In this document: positions 24,678-39,644 of the stretch, in pieces
How the letters are laid out: each line of letters starts with the position of its first letter
Position numbering within the stretch: the first letter of the stretch is position 1
Source of the DNA: Burkholderiales bacterium
GTDB lineage: Bacteria; Pseudomonadota; Gammaproteobacteria; Burkholderiales; Usitatibacteraceae
Reading direction: 5' to 3'
NCBI GenBank assembly: GCA_019634955.1
Contig: JAHCAK010000005.1
Coordinates: 1-64,000, forward strand
DNA: 64,000 nucleotides
Notes under the pieces: model-generated
Database searches by the model: none
What the model saw: the letters and a program-made list of their open reading frames with translations, nothing else
What the model was told of the DNA's origin: nothing
Program-made: the position numbers and the translations under genes

Positions 24678-25799
24678 TCACGACCCCTTCCGTCCAGCCG
24701 GGCGCAGGGCGAGGAGGCGGCTCGCGACGACGGCAGCCAGCAGCGTCGCGAACGGCGCCGCGAGCGGCGCGTGCCACCCCGCCCGCAGGGCGAGGAGGCC
24801 GCCGCCGGCCAGCGTCAGGGCGACCAAGGCGCCCACGGCGGGCGCCACCGGGGCGGAGGCCCGCGCCACGAGGGCCGCGGCAGCCACGACGAGGAGCATC
24901 ACGGGAAGCGGCGCATCCTCGATGGGCACGCCGTGCAGGAGCGTGCGCGTGGCTTGCGCGTGGACCAGCACGAGCGGCGGCTCGGGCGCCGGCGGCTCCC
25001 AGCCGGCCAGCGAGAGCGGCTGCGGCACGCGGTCGTCGGGGCCGGCCACGGCGGAGATGAAGACGATGCGGCCCTTGAAGAGCCGCGCCAGCGCCTCCCC
25101 GTCCTTGATGTCGAGGAGCCGTCTTGCCGGCACGTAGCGGTACGCGGGGCCGAGCGCGTAGTCGATGAGACCCTCGCGGCAGCGGCCGCCCAGCACCTGG
25201 CAGAGCCAGCCCGCATAGGTGGGCCAGTTGCCCTGCTGCGTGGGCAAGCCGAGGACGATGCGGCGCACGACGCCGTCGGCCTCGCGCGGCAGGAGGGTGA
25301 AGGCGAGCCCGCGCGTGTCCACGCCGCGCAGGAGAGGGTCGTGGATGGGGACCACCTGGCGACGCGCGTCCACCGAGAGGCCGATGGCGAGCGGCGCGGC
25401 CGCCTGCGAGACGGCCAGCGCCGTGGCCAGGGCGTCGTCGAGGCCGGGGGCGGCTGCCTCGGAGGAGGCGCGGGGCAGGGCCACGTTGAGCACGATGGCC
25501 TTGGGGCTCCCCTTGGCCACCTTCACCAGCACCTCGGGCAGCTTGCGCAAGGCGGGGCCGACGGGATCGACCTCGGGCGAGACCGCGCCCGGGTCGTCGA
25601 CGCCCACCACGAGGATGTCGTCGGGCGCTTCCCCCGGGGCGAAGGCGCGCAGCACGCCGAAGCCGGCGTCGAGCATCGCGAGGCTGGCGCGCTCGCCCCA
25701 CGGGGAGAGGTGGAAGGCGAGCCCCGCCAGCGCGAGGGCGGCCGCGACGAGGGAGACGGCGAGCGGGGACGGGGACGAGGCGGCGGGGGCGGGGGACAT
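24678..25799 (-). CDS. CHASE2-domain membrane protein without output domain
   Basis: 373 residues. TM1 (about 10-30) is followed by a periplasmic CHASE2 sensor (about 35-285: DDILVVGVDD, SPKAIVLNVALP, RLFKGRIVFISAV, LVHAQATRTLLHG) and three C-terminal TM helices (about 290-365). In other proteins CHASE2 is joined to a cyclase or kinase; here the frame stops after RLLALRPAGRKGS, so there is no catalytic part. It is divergent, by 72 bp, from a Crp/Fnr-type regulator. A separate cyclase partner is not in this window. Confidence 0.85.
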   Translation of the reverse strand: MSPAPAASSPSPLAVSLVAAALALAGLAFHLSPWGERASLAMLDAGFGVLRAFAPGEAPDDILVVGVDDPGAVSPEVDPVGPALRKLPEVLVKVAKGSPKAIVLNVALPRASSEAAAPGLDDALATALAVSQAAAPLAIGLSVDARRQVVPIHDPLLRGVDTRGLAFTLLPREADGVVRRIVLGLPTQQGNWPTYAGWLCQVLGGRCREGLIDYALGPAYRYVPARRLLDIKDGEALARLFKGRIVFISAVAGPDDRVPQPLSLAGWEPPAPEPPLVLVHAQATRTLLHGVPIEDAPLPVMLLVVAAAALVARASAPVAPAVGALVALTLAGGGLLALRAGWHAPLAAPFATLLAAVVASRLLALRPAGRKGS

Positions 25800-25871
25800 G
25801 GCGCATCTTAACGGGGCCGGGCGCGGGTGCTAGACTCGCCGCTCCCCGCCATCCCCGAACCCGGCACCTCC

Positions 25872-26525
25872 ATGAACGGCGAAGCGCCCAGCCCCGCCCA
25901 GTTGGCCGCCATTGACGATGCGTTCGTGCGCGAGCTGGCGAAGCTCGGGCGCGTGCGCAGCTACCCCAAGAACACGGTCATCATCACCGAGGGCGATTCC
26001 AGCGACTCGGTGTTCGTGATCCTGTCGGGCAAGGTGAAGGCCTTCGTGTCCGACGCCGAGGGCCACGAGCTCATCCTCAACACGCAGGCGCCCGGCGACT
26101 ACGTGGGCGAGATGGCGCTGGACGGCAAGCCGCGCTCGGCCTCGGTGGTGACGCTTGAGCCCACCACCTTCTCGGTGGTGCAGCGCGAGCCGTTGCGCGA
26201 CGCCATCCGCCGCAACCCCGACTTCGCCCTCGACATGATCGCCAAGGTGATCGAGCGGGCGCGCGAGGCCACCGACAACGTGAAGAACCTCGCGCTGCTG
26301 GACGTCTACGGGCGCGTGGCGCGGCTGCTGCTCAACATGGCGGTCGAGGCCGAGGACGGGAAGATGCGCATCCCGGAGAAGATCACCCAGCAGGAGATCG
26401 CCGAGCGCGTGGGCGCCTCGCGCGACATGGTGAGCCGCATCTTCCGCGACCTGACGGTCGGCGGCTACATCTCGGTCGAGAACCGGATCGTCACCATAAA
26501 CAAGAAACCGCCGGCGAAGTGGTGA
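25872..26525 (+). CDS. Crp/Fnr-family transcriptional regulator
   Basis: 217 residues. The cyclic-nucleotide-binding fold (about 20-135) has NTVIITEGDSSDSVFVILSG and PGDYVGEMALDGKPRSASV, where the GEMAL...RSA loop resembles the cAMP phosphate-binding cassette. A Crp-type HTH follows (ITQQEIAERVGASRDMVSRIF). No Fnr cysteine cluster is present. ATG 25872 was chosen; GTG 25827 in the same frame would add 15 residues. It may bind cAMP or another nucleotide. Target genes are unknown; divergent CHASE2 is the nearest candidate. Confidence 0.9.
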   Translation: MNGEAPSPAQLAAIDDAFVRELAKLGRVRSYPKNTVIITEGDSSDSVFVILSGKVKAFVSDAEGHELILNTQAPGDYVGEMALDGKPRSASVVTLEPTTFSVVQREPLRDAIRRNPDFALDMIAKVIERAREATDNVKNLALLDVYGRVARLLLNMAVEAEDGKMRIPEKITQQEIAERVGASRDMVSRIFRDLTVGGYISVENRIVTINKKPPAKW

Positions 26526-26609
26526 GCGCCGGGAACGGCGTTCGACCGGACGGCAAGCCGCCGGTCAACGCCGGCAGGCAAGAGTCCCCAGGCCCGGACC
26601 AGCACCGAT

Positions 26610-27983
26610 TCACTTCCTGCGGACCGGGCGCTTCCAGCCGGGCTTGGTGACCTGCGACTTGTCGTTCACCGTGAGCTCGCCGGCGGGCGCGTCGCGGAAG
26701 ACGGTCGTGCCCGCGCCGATGGTCGCCCCCTTGCCCACCGTCACGGGTGCCACGAGCTGGACGTCGGAACCGATGTGCACGTCGTCCTCGATCACCGTGC
26801 GGTGCTTGGCCGCCCCGTCGTAGTTGCAGGTGATGGTGCCCGCGCCGATGTTCACGTCGCGGCCCACGGTGGCGTCCCCCACGTAGGCGAGGTGGTTCGC
26901 CTTGCTCGCCCGCCCCAGCGTGCTCGCCTTGACCTCCACGAAGTTGCCGACGTGCACCTCGTCGGCGAGCGTCGTGCCGGGGCGGATGCGGGCGTAGGGA
27001 CCGATGCGCGCGTTGGCGCCGACCTCCGCCCCCTCGAGAAGCGAGAAGGGCCGGATCTCGGTTCCTTCGCCCACGGTGACGTCGCGCAGCACGCAGTGGG
27101 CGCCGACCGTCACGCCGTGGCCGAGCGCGACCCGGCCCTCGAAGACGCAGTTCACGTCGATCGAGACATCCTTGCCGCAGGAGAGCTCCCCGCGGATGTC
27201 GACGCGCGCGGGGTCCGCGAGCGTGACGCCCGCCTCCAGCAGGGCGTTAGCGCGGTCCAGCTGGACGAGCCGCTCGAGCCGCGCGAGCTCCCGCTTCGAG
27301 TTCACGCCGAGGCACTCGGTGGGCGACTGCGGGCGGCGCACCGCCACGGGGTAGCCCTCGGCGACCGCGGCCGCGACGATGTCGGTGAGGTAGTACTCGC
27401 GCTGGACGTTCTCGTTGGTGAGCCCGGCGAGCCAGGCCTCCAGCTTCGCGAAGGGCGCGGCGACGATGCCGGTGTTCACCTCGCGAATCGCCCGCTCGGC
27501 CTCCGTGGCGTCGCGCTCCTCGACGATGCGCGCCACGCGGCCTGCGGCGTCGCGCACGATGCGCCCGTAGCCCTTCGGGTCGTCGGCTTCCTGGGTAAGG
27601 AGCGCGAGCGCGCCCTCGGCCGCCGCGTCGAAGAGCGAGCGAAGCGTCCCCGTGGCGATGCGCGGCACGTCGCCGTAGAGCACCAGCACCACGCCGGATT
27701 TCTCCAGCAGCGGCATCGCCTGCATCACCGCGTGCCCGGTGCCCAGCTGCTGGTCCTGCATCGCCCACACGACGTCGGGGGCCTCCAGCCGCGACGCGAC
27801 CGCCTCCCCGCCGTGGCCGATCACGACCGCGAGCCGCGTGGGCGCGAGCCGGCGCGCCGAGTCGAGCACGTGCAGCAGCATCGGGCGACCGGCCAGCGGG
27901 TGCAGCACCTTGGGCAGGCGCGAGTGCATGCGCTTGCCCTGGCCGGCGGCGAGGATCACGACCTGCAGGGATTGTGTGGTCAT
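26610..27983 (-). CDS. glmU: bifunctional GlcNAc-1-P uridyltransferase / GlcN-1-P acetyltransferase
   Basis: 457 residues. The N-terminal pyrophosphorylase has [20 protein letters not shown] (8-27), [11 protein letters not shown] and LYGDVPRI. The C-terminal left-handed beta-helix acetyltransferase has hexapeptide repeats ([40 protein letters not shown]). Both reactions lead to UDP-GlcNAc. A strong terminator (27997-28029) ends about 13 bases before the ATG and no Shine-Dalgarno is visible in the short remainder, an arrangement like that of glmS. Confidence 0.97.
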   Translation of the reverse strand: MTTQSLQVVILAAGQGKRMHSRLPKVLHPLAGRPMLLHVLDSARRLAPTRLAVVIGHGGEAVASRLEAPDVVWAMQDQQLGTGHAVMQAMPLLEKSGVVLVLYGDVPRIATGTLRSLFDAAAEGALALLTQEADDPKGYGRIVRDAAGRVARIVEERDATEAERAIREVNTGIVAAPFAKLEAWLAGLTNENVQREYYLTDIVAAAVAEGYPVAVRRPQSPTECLGVNSKRELARLERLVQLDRANALLEAGVTLADPARVDIRGELSCGKDVSIDVNCVFEGRVALGHGVTVGAHCVLRDVTVGEGTEIRPFSLLEGAEVGANARIGPYARIRPGTTLADEVHVGNFVEVKASTLGRASKANHLAYVGDATVGRDVNIGAGTITCNYDGAAKHRTVIEDDVHIGSDVQLVAPVTVGKGATIGAGTTVFRDAPAGELTVNDKSQVTKPGWKRPVRRK

Positions 27984-27996
27984 GGCTGGCCGGGGG

Positions 27997-28029
27997 AAAT
28001 AAAAAGGGCAGGATCAGCCGATCCCGCCC
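27997..28029 (-). terminator. Rho-independent terminator between atpC and glmU
   Basis: The minus strand reads GGGCGGGATC - GGCT - GATCCTGCCC (10 bp with one G-U pair), then TTTTTATTT. It is the obvious end of the atp operon, but it leaves only about 13 bases to the glmU start, so glmU transcripts must pass it unless they start inside it. Confidence 0.9.
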
Positions 28030-28160
28030 GAATGTGTTGCGCCTCTAAAACAAGGAGTTTCGTGATCTCCCCCCTCGGCCCGCGGCGGCGGGACACGTTC
28101 CTGCCCGCTGCGGCGAACCTGCCTCGAACTGACGCGAGACAGGAAGAATTTTACCACAAG
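28030..28160 (-). ncRNA. candidate structured leader or small RNA upstream of glmU
   Basis: On the minus strand a TAAAAT (-10-like, about 28151-28156) follows the end of atpC. Downstream lie a 9-bp hairpin, CCTGTCTCG - 8 nt - CGAGGCAGG (28118-28143), then GCGGG/CCCGC arms (about 28089-28110), then the terminator. The structure-plus-terminator layout over about 120 nt suggests a riboswitch-like leader or an sRNA. No known class was recognised and there is no -35 match. Confidence 0.35.
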
Positions 28161-28180
28161 GCCGCCGGCCCGGCCGGCCG

Positions 28181-28603
28181 CTAGCGCACCTGGCGCAGCT
28201 TCTTGATGGCCGCGAGCTGCGCGACCGCCTCGGCCAGCACCGCCTGCGCCTCGGCGATCTCCATGAGGCCGGTGCGGTTGGCGATGGCGTCCTCGGCGGC
28301 GCGCTTGGCCTCCAGCGCCTTGGCCTCGTCGAGGTTCTCGGCGCGCACCGAGGTGTCGGCGAGCACCGTCACCACGTGGGGCTGCACCTCCATCATGCCG
28401 CCGGACACGTAGATGATCTCCTCGCGGTCCTCGCCGGGGATCTTGAGCCGCACCGTCCCGGGCTTGATGCGCGTGAGGAGCGCCGCGTGCTCCGGGAGCA
28501 CGCCCAGCTCGCCCGCCTCGCCGGGAGCGACGACCATCTCGGCCTCCCCCGAGAAGATCGACTGCTCGGCGCTGACGATGTCGACGTGTAGGGTCTTCGC
28601 CAT
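28181..28603 (-). CDS. atpC: F1F0 ATP synthase epsilon subunit
   Basis: 140 residues, full length. The N-terminal beta-sandwich ([40 protein letters not shown]) is followed by the two C-terminal helices ([32 protein letters not shown]). It is the central-stalk subunit that regulates hydrolysis. It is last in the operon, six bases after atpD, and the operon terminator lies about 150 bp on. Confidence 0.96.
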   Translation of the reverse strand: MAKTLHVDIVSAEQSIFSGEAEMVVAPGEAGELGVLPEHAALLTRIKPGTVRLKIPGEDREEIIYVSGGMMEVQPHVVTVLADTSVRAENLDEAKALEAKRAAEDAIANRTGLMEIAEAQAVLAEAVAQLAAIKKLRQVR

Positions 28604-28609
28604 GGGGGC

Positions 28610-31030
<2,421 letters not shown>

Positions 31031-31088
31031 CTACGTGTTGAGCGGCGCCGAAGGCGTCCGCTCGTACACGGTTCCCGCTGCCCGCCTT

Positions 31089-32630
<1,542 letters not shown>

Positions 32631-32658
32631 GTGAGGCTCCGAAAACGTGTATGCGGCG

Positions 32659-33195
32659 TCAGCGCGCGAGCGCGACGGCCATCTGGGCGAGGGCGTCCCT
32701 CATGGAGGCGTGGATCACCTCGTCGCCCACGTGCACCCGGGCGCCGCCGATGAGGGCCGCGTCGACTTCGACCGTGGCCTCGACCCGGCGCCCGTACTTG
32801 CGGGAGAGCTCGGCGACGAGGTCCTCGCGCTCGGCGTCGGCGAGCGGCATCGCGCTCACGATGCGCACCTTGAGGACGCTCTCGTGCGCGCGCTTGAGCG
32901 CGTCGAACTGGGCTGCGATCTCGGGCAGCAGCGACGCCCTCGCGCCGTCGACCAGGATCGTCACGAGGTTCCTCACCGGCGCGGCGAGCCGCTCGCCGCC
33001 TACCGCGAAGAAGAGCTCGAGCTTCTGGGCGCGCGTGAGGCGCGGGTTGCCGAGGAGGTCCGCCATCTGCGGCTCGGCGGCGATGGCGCCGGCGAGCGCG
33101 AGGCCCGCGGACCAGCCCGCGAGGTCCTTCGCCTCCAGCGCCGTGCGGAACGACGCTTCGGCGTAGGGGCGGGCGAGGGTGGCGATTTCGGCCAT
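32659..33195 (-). CDS. atpH: F1F0 ATP synthase delta subunit
   Basis: 178 residues. The six-helix N-terminal domain ([20 protein letters not shown]) and the C-terminal strand region ([36 protein letters not shown]) are typical. It joins the peripheral stalk to the top of F1. It starts 8 bases after atpF. Confidence 0.96.
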   Translation of the reverse strand: MAEIATLARPYAEASFRTALEAKDLAGWSAGLALAGAIAAEPQMADLLGNPRLTRAQKLELFFAVGGERLAAPVRNLVTILVDGARASLLPEIAAQFDALKRAHESVLKVRIVSAMPLADAEREDLVAELSRKYGRRVEATVEVDAALIGGARVHVGDEVIHASMRDALAQMAVALAR

Positions 33196-33203
33196 GGGGG
33201 TTC

Positions 33204-33674
33204 CTAGAGCTGCGCCTTCAGCTTGGAGAGCATCTCGCCGTGGGCCTTCGCGTCCACCTCGCGTTGCAGGATCTTCTCGGCGCCGGCGACGGCGAGCGCC
33301 GCCACCTGCTCGCGAAGCTCCGTCTTCGCCTTGGCGAGCTCGGCGGCGATCTGCTCGCGGGCGCCGGCGATCATGCGGTCGGCCTCCACCTTGGCGGCGG
33401 CCTTCGCCTCCTCGACGATCTGCGCGGCGCGCTTCTCGCTCTCGCCCAGGACGCCCGAGGCGCGCTCGCGCGCCTCCTTCACCGCGGCGTCGCCCTTGCG
33501 CTCGGCCTCGACCAGCGCGGCCTTGCCCTTCTCCGCGGCGGCCAGGCCGTCGGCGATGCGCTTGTTGCGCTCGTCGATGGCGCGGTTGAGCGGCGGCCAG
33601 ATGAACTTGACCGCGAACCAGATGAGGAAAGCGAACGACAGCGCCTGGACGAACAAGGTCGCGTTGATGTTCAT
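33204..33674 (-). CDS. atpF: F1F0 ATP synthase subunit b
   Basis: 156 residues: one N-terminal membrane helix ([20 protein letters not shown]) and a long charged coiled coil (about 35-156) rich in Ala, Glu and Lys. It forms the dimeric peripheral stalk. There is no second b' gene. Confidence 0.96.
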   Translation of the reverse strand: MNINATLFVQALSFAFLIWFAVKFIWPPLNRAIDERNKRIADGLAAAEKGKAALVEAERKGDAAVKEARERASGVLGESEKRAAQIVEEAKAAAKVEADRMIAGAREQIAAELAKAKTELREQVAALAVAGAEKILQREVDAKAHGEMLSKLKAQL

Positions 33675-33700
33675 GGCAACGACCCTCCGTCAGGCCCGGG

Positions 33701-35289
<1,589 letters not shown>

Positions 35290-35324
35290 GGGGTCAAAAG
35301 TTGCGGCGGCGCAATAGGGGCGCG

Positions 35325-36185
35325 TCAGCGACGCGTCAGGCGCGCGACGAGGCCGTCCAGCTGTTCGAGGCTCGCGTAATCGATGACGAGGCTGCCGCGC
35401 CCGCCCCGGCGCGGCTTGAGCGAGACGCTCGCGCCGAGGGCCTCGCTCAGCTGGTCCTGCAGGCGGCGCGTGTCGGCATCCAGCCGGGCCTTCGCCGCGC
35501 GGGGTGCCGCCTTGGGCGCCTCGGCCGCGTGCTGCACCAGCCGCTCGGTCTCGCGCACCGAGAGCCCGCGGGAGGCCACCTGCTCGGCGAGCTCGACCTG
35601 CTTCGCCTTGCCCACCGCGAGGAGGGCGCGCGCGTGGCCCATGTCGAGCCGCCCGTCGAGGAGCATGTCCTGGACGGCGCGGGCGAGCTCCAGCAGGCGC
35701 AGCAGGTTGGTGACGGCGCTTCTCGAGCGGCCCACGGCCTTGGCGGCCTCGTCGTGGGTGAGGCGGAACTCGTCGATGAGTCGCTTGAGGCCCGCGGCCT
35801 CCTCGATCGGGTTCAGGTCCTCGCGCTGGATGTTCTCGATGAGGCCGATGCCCAGCGCCGCGTCGTCGGGCACCTCGCGCACCAGTGCCGGCACGCGGTC
35901 GAGCCCGGCGAGCTGGGCCGCGCGCCAGCGGCGCTCCCCGGCGAGGATCTCGTAACCGCCGTCGTCGACGGGCCGCACCACGACGGGCTGGAGCACCCCG
36001 CGCGCGCGGATCGACTCGGCGAGCTCCGCGAGCGAGGCCTGGTCCATGCGCGTGCGCGGCTGGTACTTGCCCGGCCGCAGCGACCGCACGGCGAGCTGGG
36101 AGAGCTCCCCGTCGGCCTTCGGCTTGCCGCCCCCGCCCAGCAGGGCGTCGAGGCCGCGGCCGAGGCCCTTGTGCTTGCTCGTCAT
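35325..36185 (-). CDS. parB: chromosome-partitioning protein ParB
   Basis: 286 residues. It binds parS and spreads as a CTP-dependent clamp. The N-terminal GLGRGLDALLG is typical of chromosomal ParB, then LRPGKYQPRTRMDQASLAEL, the CTP-site boxes GERRWRAAQLAG and ENIQREDLNPIEEA, and the HTH HDEAAKAVGRSRSAVTNLLR. A C-terminal dimer domain ends LDGLVARLTRR. Candidate parS sites are 3.4 and 4.3 kb away at 39625 and 40471. Confidence 0.96.
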   Translation of the reverse strand: MTSKHKGLGRGLDALLGGGGKPKADGELSQLAVRSLRPGKYQPRTRMDQASLAELAESIRARGVLQPVVVRPVDDGGYEILAGERRWRAAQLAGLDRVPALVREVPDDAALGIGLIENIQREDLNPIEEAAGLKRLIDEFRLTHDEAAKAVGRSRSAVTNLLRLLELARAVQDMLLDGRLDMGHARALLAVGKAKQVELAEQVASRGLSVRETERLVQHAAEAPKAAPRAAKARLDADTRRLQDQLSEALGASVSLKPRRGGRGSLVIDYASLEQLDGLVARLTRR

Positions 36186-36205
36186 GTCTTCCTCTTTCCT
36201 CTCTG

Positions 36206-36988
36206 TCAGGCGCCGGCGGCGACAGGGTGGCCGGTGCGCTCCAGCAGCTCCCGGGCGAAGGCGAGGTGCGCGCTCGCGCCCTTGGAGGCCGGGTCGTGCA
36301 GCAGCACGGGCTTGCCGAAGGAGGGCGCCTCGGCGATGCGCACGTTGCGCGGGATGACGGTGTCGAAGACCTTGGCGCCGTAGTGGCGCTTGAGCTCGTC
36401 GGAGACCTGCACCGTGAGCGTGCTCCTCGGGTCGTACATGGTGCGCACCAGCGCCTCGATCTCGATGGCGGGGTTGAGGTTCTGCTTCACCTTTCGCAGC
36501 GTCCCCACCAGGTCCGAGAGCCCCTCGAGCGCGTAGTACTCGCACTGCATGGGGATGATCACCGCATCGGCCGCCGTGAAGCCGTTCACGGTGAGCATGT
36601 TGAGCGCCGGCGGGCAGTCGACCACCACGTAGTCGTAGTCGCCCAGCACGGCGGAGAGCGCCTCGCGCAGCCGGTACTCGCGGCGCTCGAGCGCGATCAG
36701 CTCGACCTCGGCGCCGGCCAGCTCGCGGTTGGACCCCACGACGTCGTAGCCGCCCTCGGCGCGCACGCGCGCCTCCGCCACGCCGTGCTCGCCCAGCACC
36801 ACGCCGTAGACGCTGCGCTCGAGCGCCGTCTTGTCGATGCCGCTGCCGGTGGTGGCGTTGCCCTGGGGGTCGAGGTCCACGAGCAGCACGCGGCGCCCGT
36901 AGTGGGCGAGGCTCGCCGAGAGGTTCACGGCGATGGAGGTCTTGCCGACGCCGCCCTTCTGGTTGGCGATCACGTAGGTTCGGGCCAT
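36206..36988 (-). CDS. parA: chromosome-partitioning ATPase ParA
   Basis: 260 residues with the deviant Walker A KGGVGKTSIAVNL (11-23), VDLDPQGNATTG, and Walker B YVVVDCPPALNML. ParA forms a gradient on the nucleoid and moves ParB-parS complexes. It lacks the N-terminal HTH of plasmid types. ATG overlaps the rsmG stop (ATGA). Confidence 0.96.
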   Translation of the reverse strand: MARTYVIANQKGGVGKTSIAVNLSASLAHYGRRVLLVDLDPQGNATTGSGIDKTALERSVYGVVLGEHGVAEARVRAEGGYDVVGSNRELAGAEVELIALERREYRLREALSAVLGDYDYVVVDCPPALNMLTVNGFTAADAVIIPMQCEYYALEGLSDLVGTLRKVKQNLNPAIEIEALVRTMYDPRSTLTVQVSDELKRHYGAKVFDTVIPRNVRIAEAPSFGKPVLLHDPASKGASAHLAFARELLERTGHPVAAGA

Positions 36989-37614
36989 CAGGCGGCTTTC
37001 AGGAGGACGAGGTGGCGCTGCGCGTCGAGCGCGGGCACATGCAGCTCGACCACGGTCTCGACGCGGTGGGAGGGAGGGACCTTCGCGATCTCCTCGAAGG
37101 GGTGGACGCCCTTCATGGCGAGCATCACGCCGCCCGGGGCGACGAGGTGCCCGGCCTGGGCGACGAAGTCCGCCAGCTCGGCGAAGGCGCGGGAGACCAC
37201 GACATCGAAGCCGCGCGCCGGGCGCCAGCGCTCGACGCGCTCGCAGGCGACTTCGACCTTCGCGAGCGCGAGCTCGGCCTTCGCCTGGCGCAGGAAGGTG
37301 GCCTTCTTGTGGCTCGCATCCAGCAGCGTCACCGCGAGGTCGGGGCGCGCGATGGCGAGCGGGATGCCCGGCAGGCCCGCGCCCGTGCCGACGTCGAGGA
37401 GCGTGCCGGCGCCGGCGACGTGGGGCAGGACGGCGAGGCTGTCGAGAAGGTGCAGGACGACCATCCGCTCCGGCTCGCGCACGGCCGTGAGGTTGTGCAC
37501 CCGGTTCCACTTGCCGATGAGGTCGAGGTAGGCGAGAAGCTTCGCGCGCGCGGGCGGGCCGAGCGCGAGGCCCAGGGCGGCGAGGCCGTCATCCAGCAGG
37601 GCCGCGACCGTCAT
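36988..37614 (-). CDS. rsmG: 16S rRNA (guanine527-N7)-methyltransferase
   Basis: 208 residues. The Rossmann-type methyltransferase has the SAM motif [20 protein letters not shown] (about 67-86), [14 protein letters not shown] and [12 protein letters not shown]. It methylates G527 of 16S rRNA. Both ends overlap neighbours by 4 bp (mnmG stop, parA start), giving a tightly coupled mnmG-rsmG-parA-parB operon. Confidence 0.96.
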   Translation of the reverse strand: MTVAALLDDGLAALGLALGPPARAKLLAYLDLIGKWNRVHNLTAVREPERMVVLHLLDSLAVLPHVAGAGTLLDVGTGAGLPGIPLAIARPDLAVTLLDASHKKATFLRQAKAELALAKVEVACERVERWRPARGFDVVVSRAFAELADFVAQAGHLVAPGGVMLAMKGVHPFEEIAKVPPSHRVETVVELHVPALDAQRHLVLLKAA

Positions 37615-39518
37615 GCGCTGCGCTCTTCCCGGCCGGCGCCGTCGGCCAGCGCCCGGCGCTTGAGGTGCACCAGCAGCAGCGAGATGGCGGCCGGCGTGAT
37701 TCCCTGGATGCGCGCCGCCTGGCCGACCGTCTGCGGGCGGTGCTCGGCGAACTTCTGCTGCGCCTCCCGGGACAGGCCGCGGACGGCGTGGTAGTCCAGG
37801 TCGCCCGGGATTGCGAGCGTCTCCTGGGCCAGCGCCCGCGCGACTTCGTCCTTCTGCCGGTCGATGTAGCCGGCGTACTTGGCGGCGATCTCGACCTGCT
37901 CGGCCACCGTCTCTTCGTCGACCCCCGCGCCGGCATTGGGAAGCGACAACAGTGAGCGATAACAGACATCGGGGCGGCGCAACAGGTCGAAGAGCGAGTG
38001 CTCACGCTCCAGCTTCTGCCCCAGGACGCGAACCTGGTCCGCCTCGGGAATGCGCGCGGGCTGGGCCCAGGTGGCCCGCAGCCGGGCAGTCTCTCGTTCC
38101 ACGGCCTCGCGCTTGGTGCAGAAGGCAGCCCATCGCGCGTCATCGACGAGCCCGAGCTTGCGGCCGGCTTCCGTGAGGCGCAGGTCCGCGTTGTCCTCGC
38201 GCAGCTGCAGGCGATACTCCGCCCGGCTGGTGAACATCCGGTAGGGCTCGCTCACGCCGCGCGTGACGAGGTCGTCGACCAGGACGCCCAGGTAGGCCTC
38301 GTCGCGCCGCGGGCACCACCCCGGCTCGCCGCGGGCATGCAGGGAAGCGTTGATGCCGGCGAGCAATCCCTGCGCGGCGGCCTCCTCGTAACCGGTGGTC
38401 CCGTTGACCTGCCCGGCGAGGAAGAGCCCGGCGATGGCTTTCGACTCCAGCGTCGCCTTGAGGCCGCGCGGGTCGAAGTAGTCGTACTCGATGGCGTAGC
38501 CCGGGCGCAGGATGTGCGCGTCCTCGAGCCCCGGGATGGAGCGGACCAGCGCCCACTGCACGTCGAAGGGCAGGCTGGTCGAGATGCCGTTGGGGTAGAC
38601 CTCGTGGGTCGCGAGGCCCTCGGGCTCGAGGAAGACCTGGTGGCTCGTCTTGTCGGCGAAACGGTGGATCTTGTCCTCGATGGAGGGGCAGTAACGCGGC
38701 CCCACGCCCTCGATCACCCCCGTGAACATGGGGGAGCGGTCCAGCCCGGCGCGGATGGCGTCGTGGGTACGCTCGTTGGTGTGCGTGATCCAGCAGGGCA
38801 GCTGCCGCGGATGCATGGCCCGCGACCCGAGGAAGGAGAAGACGGGCTCGGGTGAATCCCCGGGCTGTTCCGCGCACTTCGAGAAATCGATGGTGCGGCC
38901 GTCCAGGCGGGGCGGGGTGCCGGTCTTCAGGCGCCCGACCGGAAGCTTCAGTTCGCGCAGGCGCGCGGCCAGCGAAAGCGACGGAGGGTCGCCGGCGCGG
39001 CCGGCCGCGTAGTTCTCCAGCCCGACGTGGATGCGCCCGCCGAGGAAGGTGCCGGCGGTGAGGACGACGGCCTGCGCATGGAAGCGAAGCCCGATCGCGG
39101 TCACGGCCCCGGCGACGCGGTCGCCCTCGAGCAGGAGATCGTCCACCGCCTGCTGGAAGAGCCAGAGATTGGGCTGGTTCTCCAGGCGCCGCCGGATGGC
39201 GGCGCGGTAGAGCGCGCGGTCGGCCTGGGCGCGCGTGGCGCGCACGGCCGGCCCCTTGCTCGCGTTGAGCGTGCGGAACTGGATGCCGGCCTCGTCGGTG
39301 GCGAGCGCCATGGCGCCCCCGAGGGCGTCGACCTCGCGCACCAGGTGCCCCTTGCCGATGCCGCCGATCGAGGGGTTGCACGACATCTGCCCCAGCGTCT
39401 CGAGGGCGTGCGTAAGGAGCAGCGTGCGCGACCCGGCCCGCGCCGCGGCCAGTGCCGCCTCGGTGCCGGCGTGGCCGCCGCCGACGACGATCACGTCGAA
39501 GCGGGTCGGGAAATCCAT
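37611..39518 (-). CDS. mnmG: tRNA uridine-5-carboxymethylaminomethyl modification enzyme MnmG
   Basis: 635 residues. FAD-binding [17 protein letters not shown] (12-28), [32 protein letters not shown] and the C-terminal [15 protein letters not shown] are diagnostic. With MnmE it makes cmnm5U34 in tRNA. A minus-strand TAGAAT at 39573-39578 could be its -10 and overlaps a degenerate ParB-like site. The 126-bp gap to 39645 also contains the parS site. Confidence 0.97.
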   Translation of the reverse strand: MDFPTRFDVIVVGGGHAGTEAALAAARAGSRTLLLTHALETLGQMSCNPSIGGIGKGHLVREVDALGGAMALATDEAGIQFRTLNASKGPAVRATRAQADRALYRAAIRRRLENQPNLWLFQQAVDDLLLEGDRVAGAVTAIGLRFHAQAVVLTAGTFLGGRIHVGLENYAAGRAGDPPSLSLAARLRELKLPVGRLKTGTPPRLDGRTIDFSKCAEQPGDSPEPVFSFLGSRAMHPRQLPCWITHTNERTHDAIRAGLDRSPMFTGVIEGVGPRYCPSIEDKIHRFADKTSHQVFLEPEGLATHEVYPNGISTSLPFDVQWALVRSIPGLEDAHILRPGYAIEYDYFDPRGLKATLESKAIAGLFLAGQVNGTTGYEEAAAQGLLAGINASLHARGEPGWCPRRDEAYLGVLVDDLVTRGVSEPYRMFTSRAEYRLQLREDNADLRLTEAGRKLGLVDDARWAAFCTKREAVERETARLRATWAQPARIPEADQVRVLGQKLEREHSLFDLLRRPDVCYRSLLSLPNAGAGVDEETVAEQVEIAAKYAGYIDRQKDEVARALAQETLAIPGDLDYHAVRGLSREAQQKFAEHRPQTVGQAARIQGITPAAISLLLVHLKRRALADGAGREERSA

Positions 39519-39624
39519 CGTCGCGCGGGCGCCCGGCGCTGCCGGGGCGAAAGGAAGGAAAGGGAACCGCGAATTCTACGTGGAAAACCCGGGCGGACCT
39601 AGAATGCCGGCGCCCGCGCCGGCG

Positions 39625-39640
39625 TGTTCCACGTGGAACC
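39625..39640. promoter_or_regulatory. parS site 1
   Basis: TGTTCCACGTGGAACC matches the ParB recognition palindrome TGTTNCACGTGNAACA at all but the last base. It lies between mnmG and the hydrolase gene, close to oriC, where chromosomal parS sites cluster. A degenerate relative, TTCTACGTGGAA, lies at 39574-39585. Confidence 0.85.
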
Positions 39641-39644
39641 GGGC

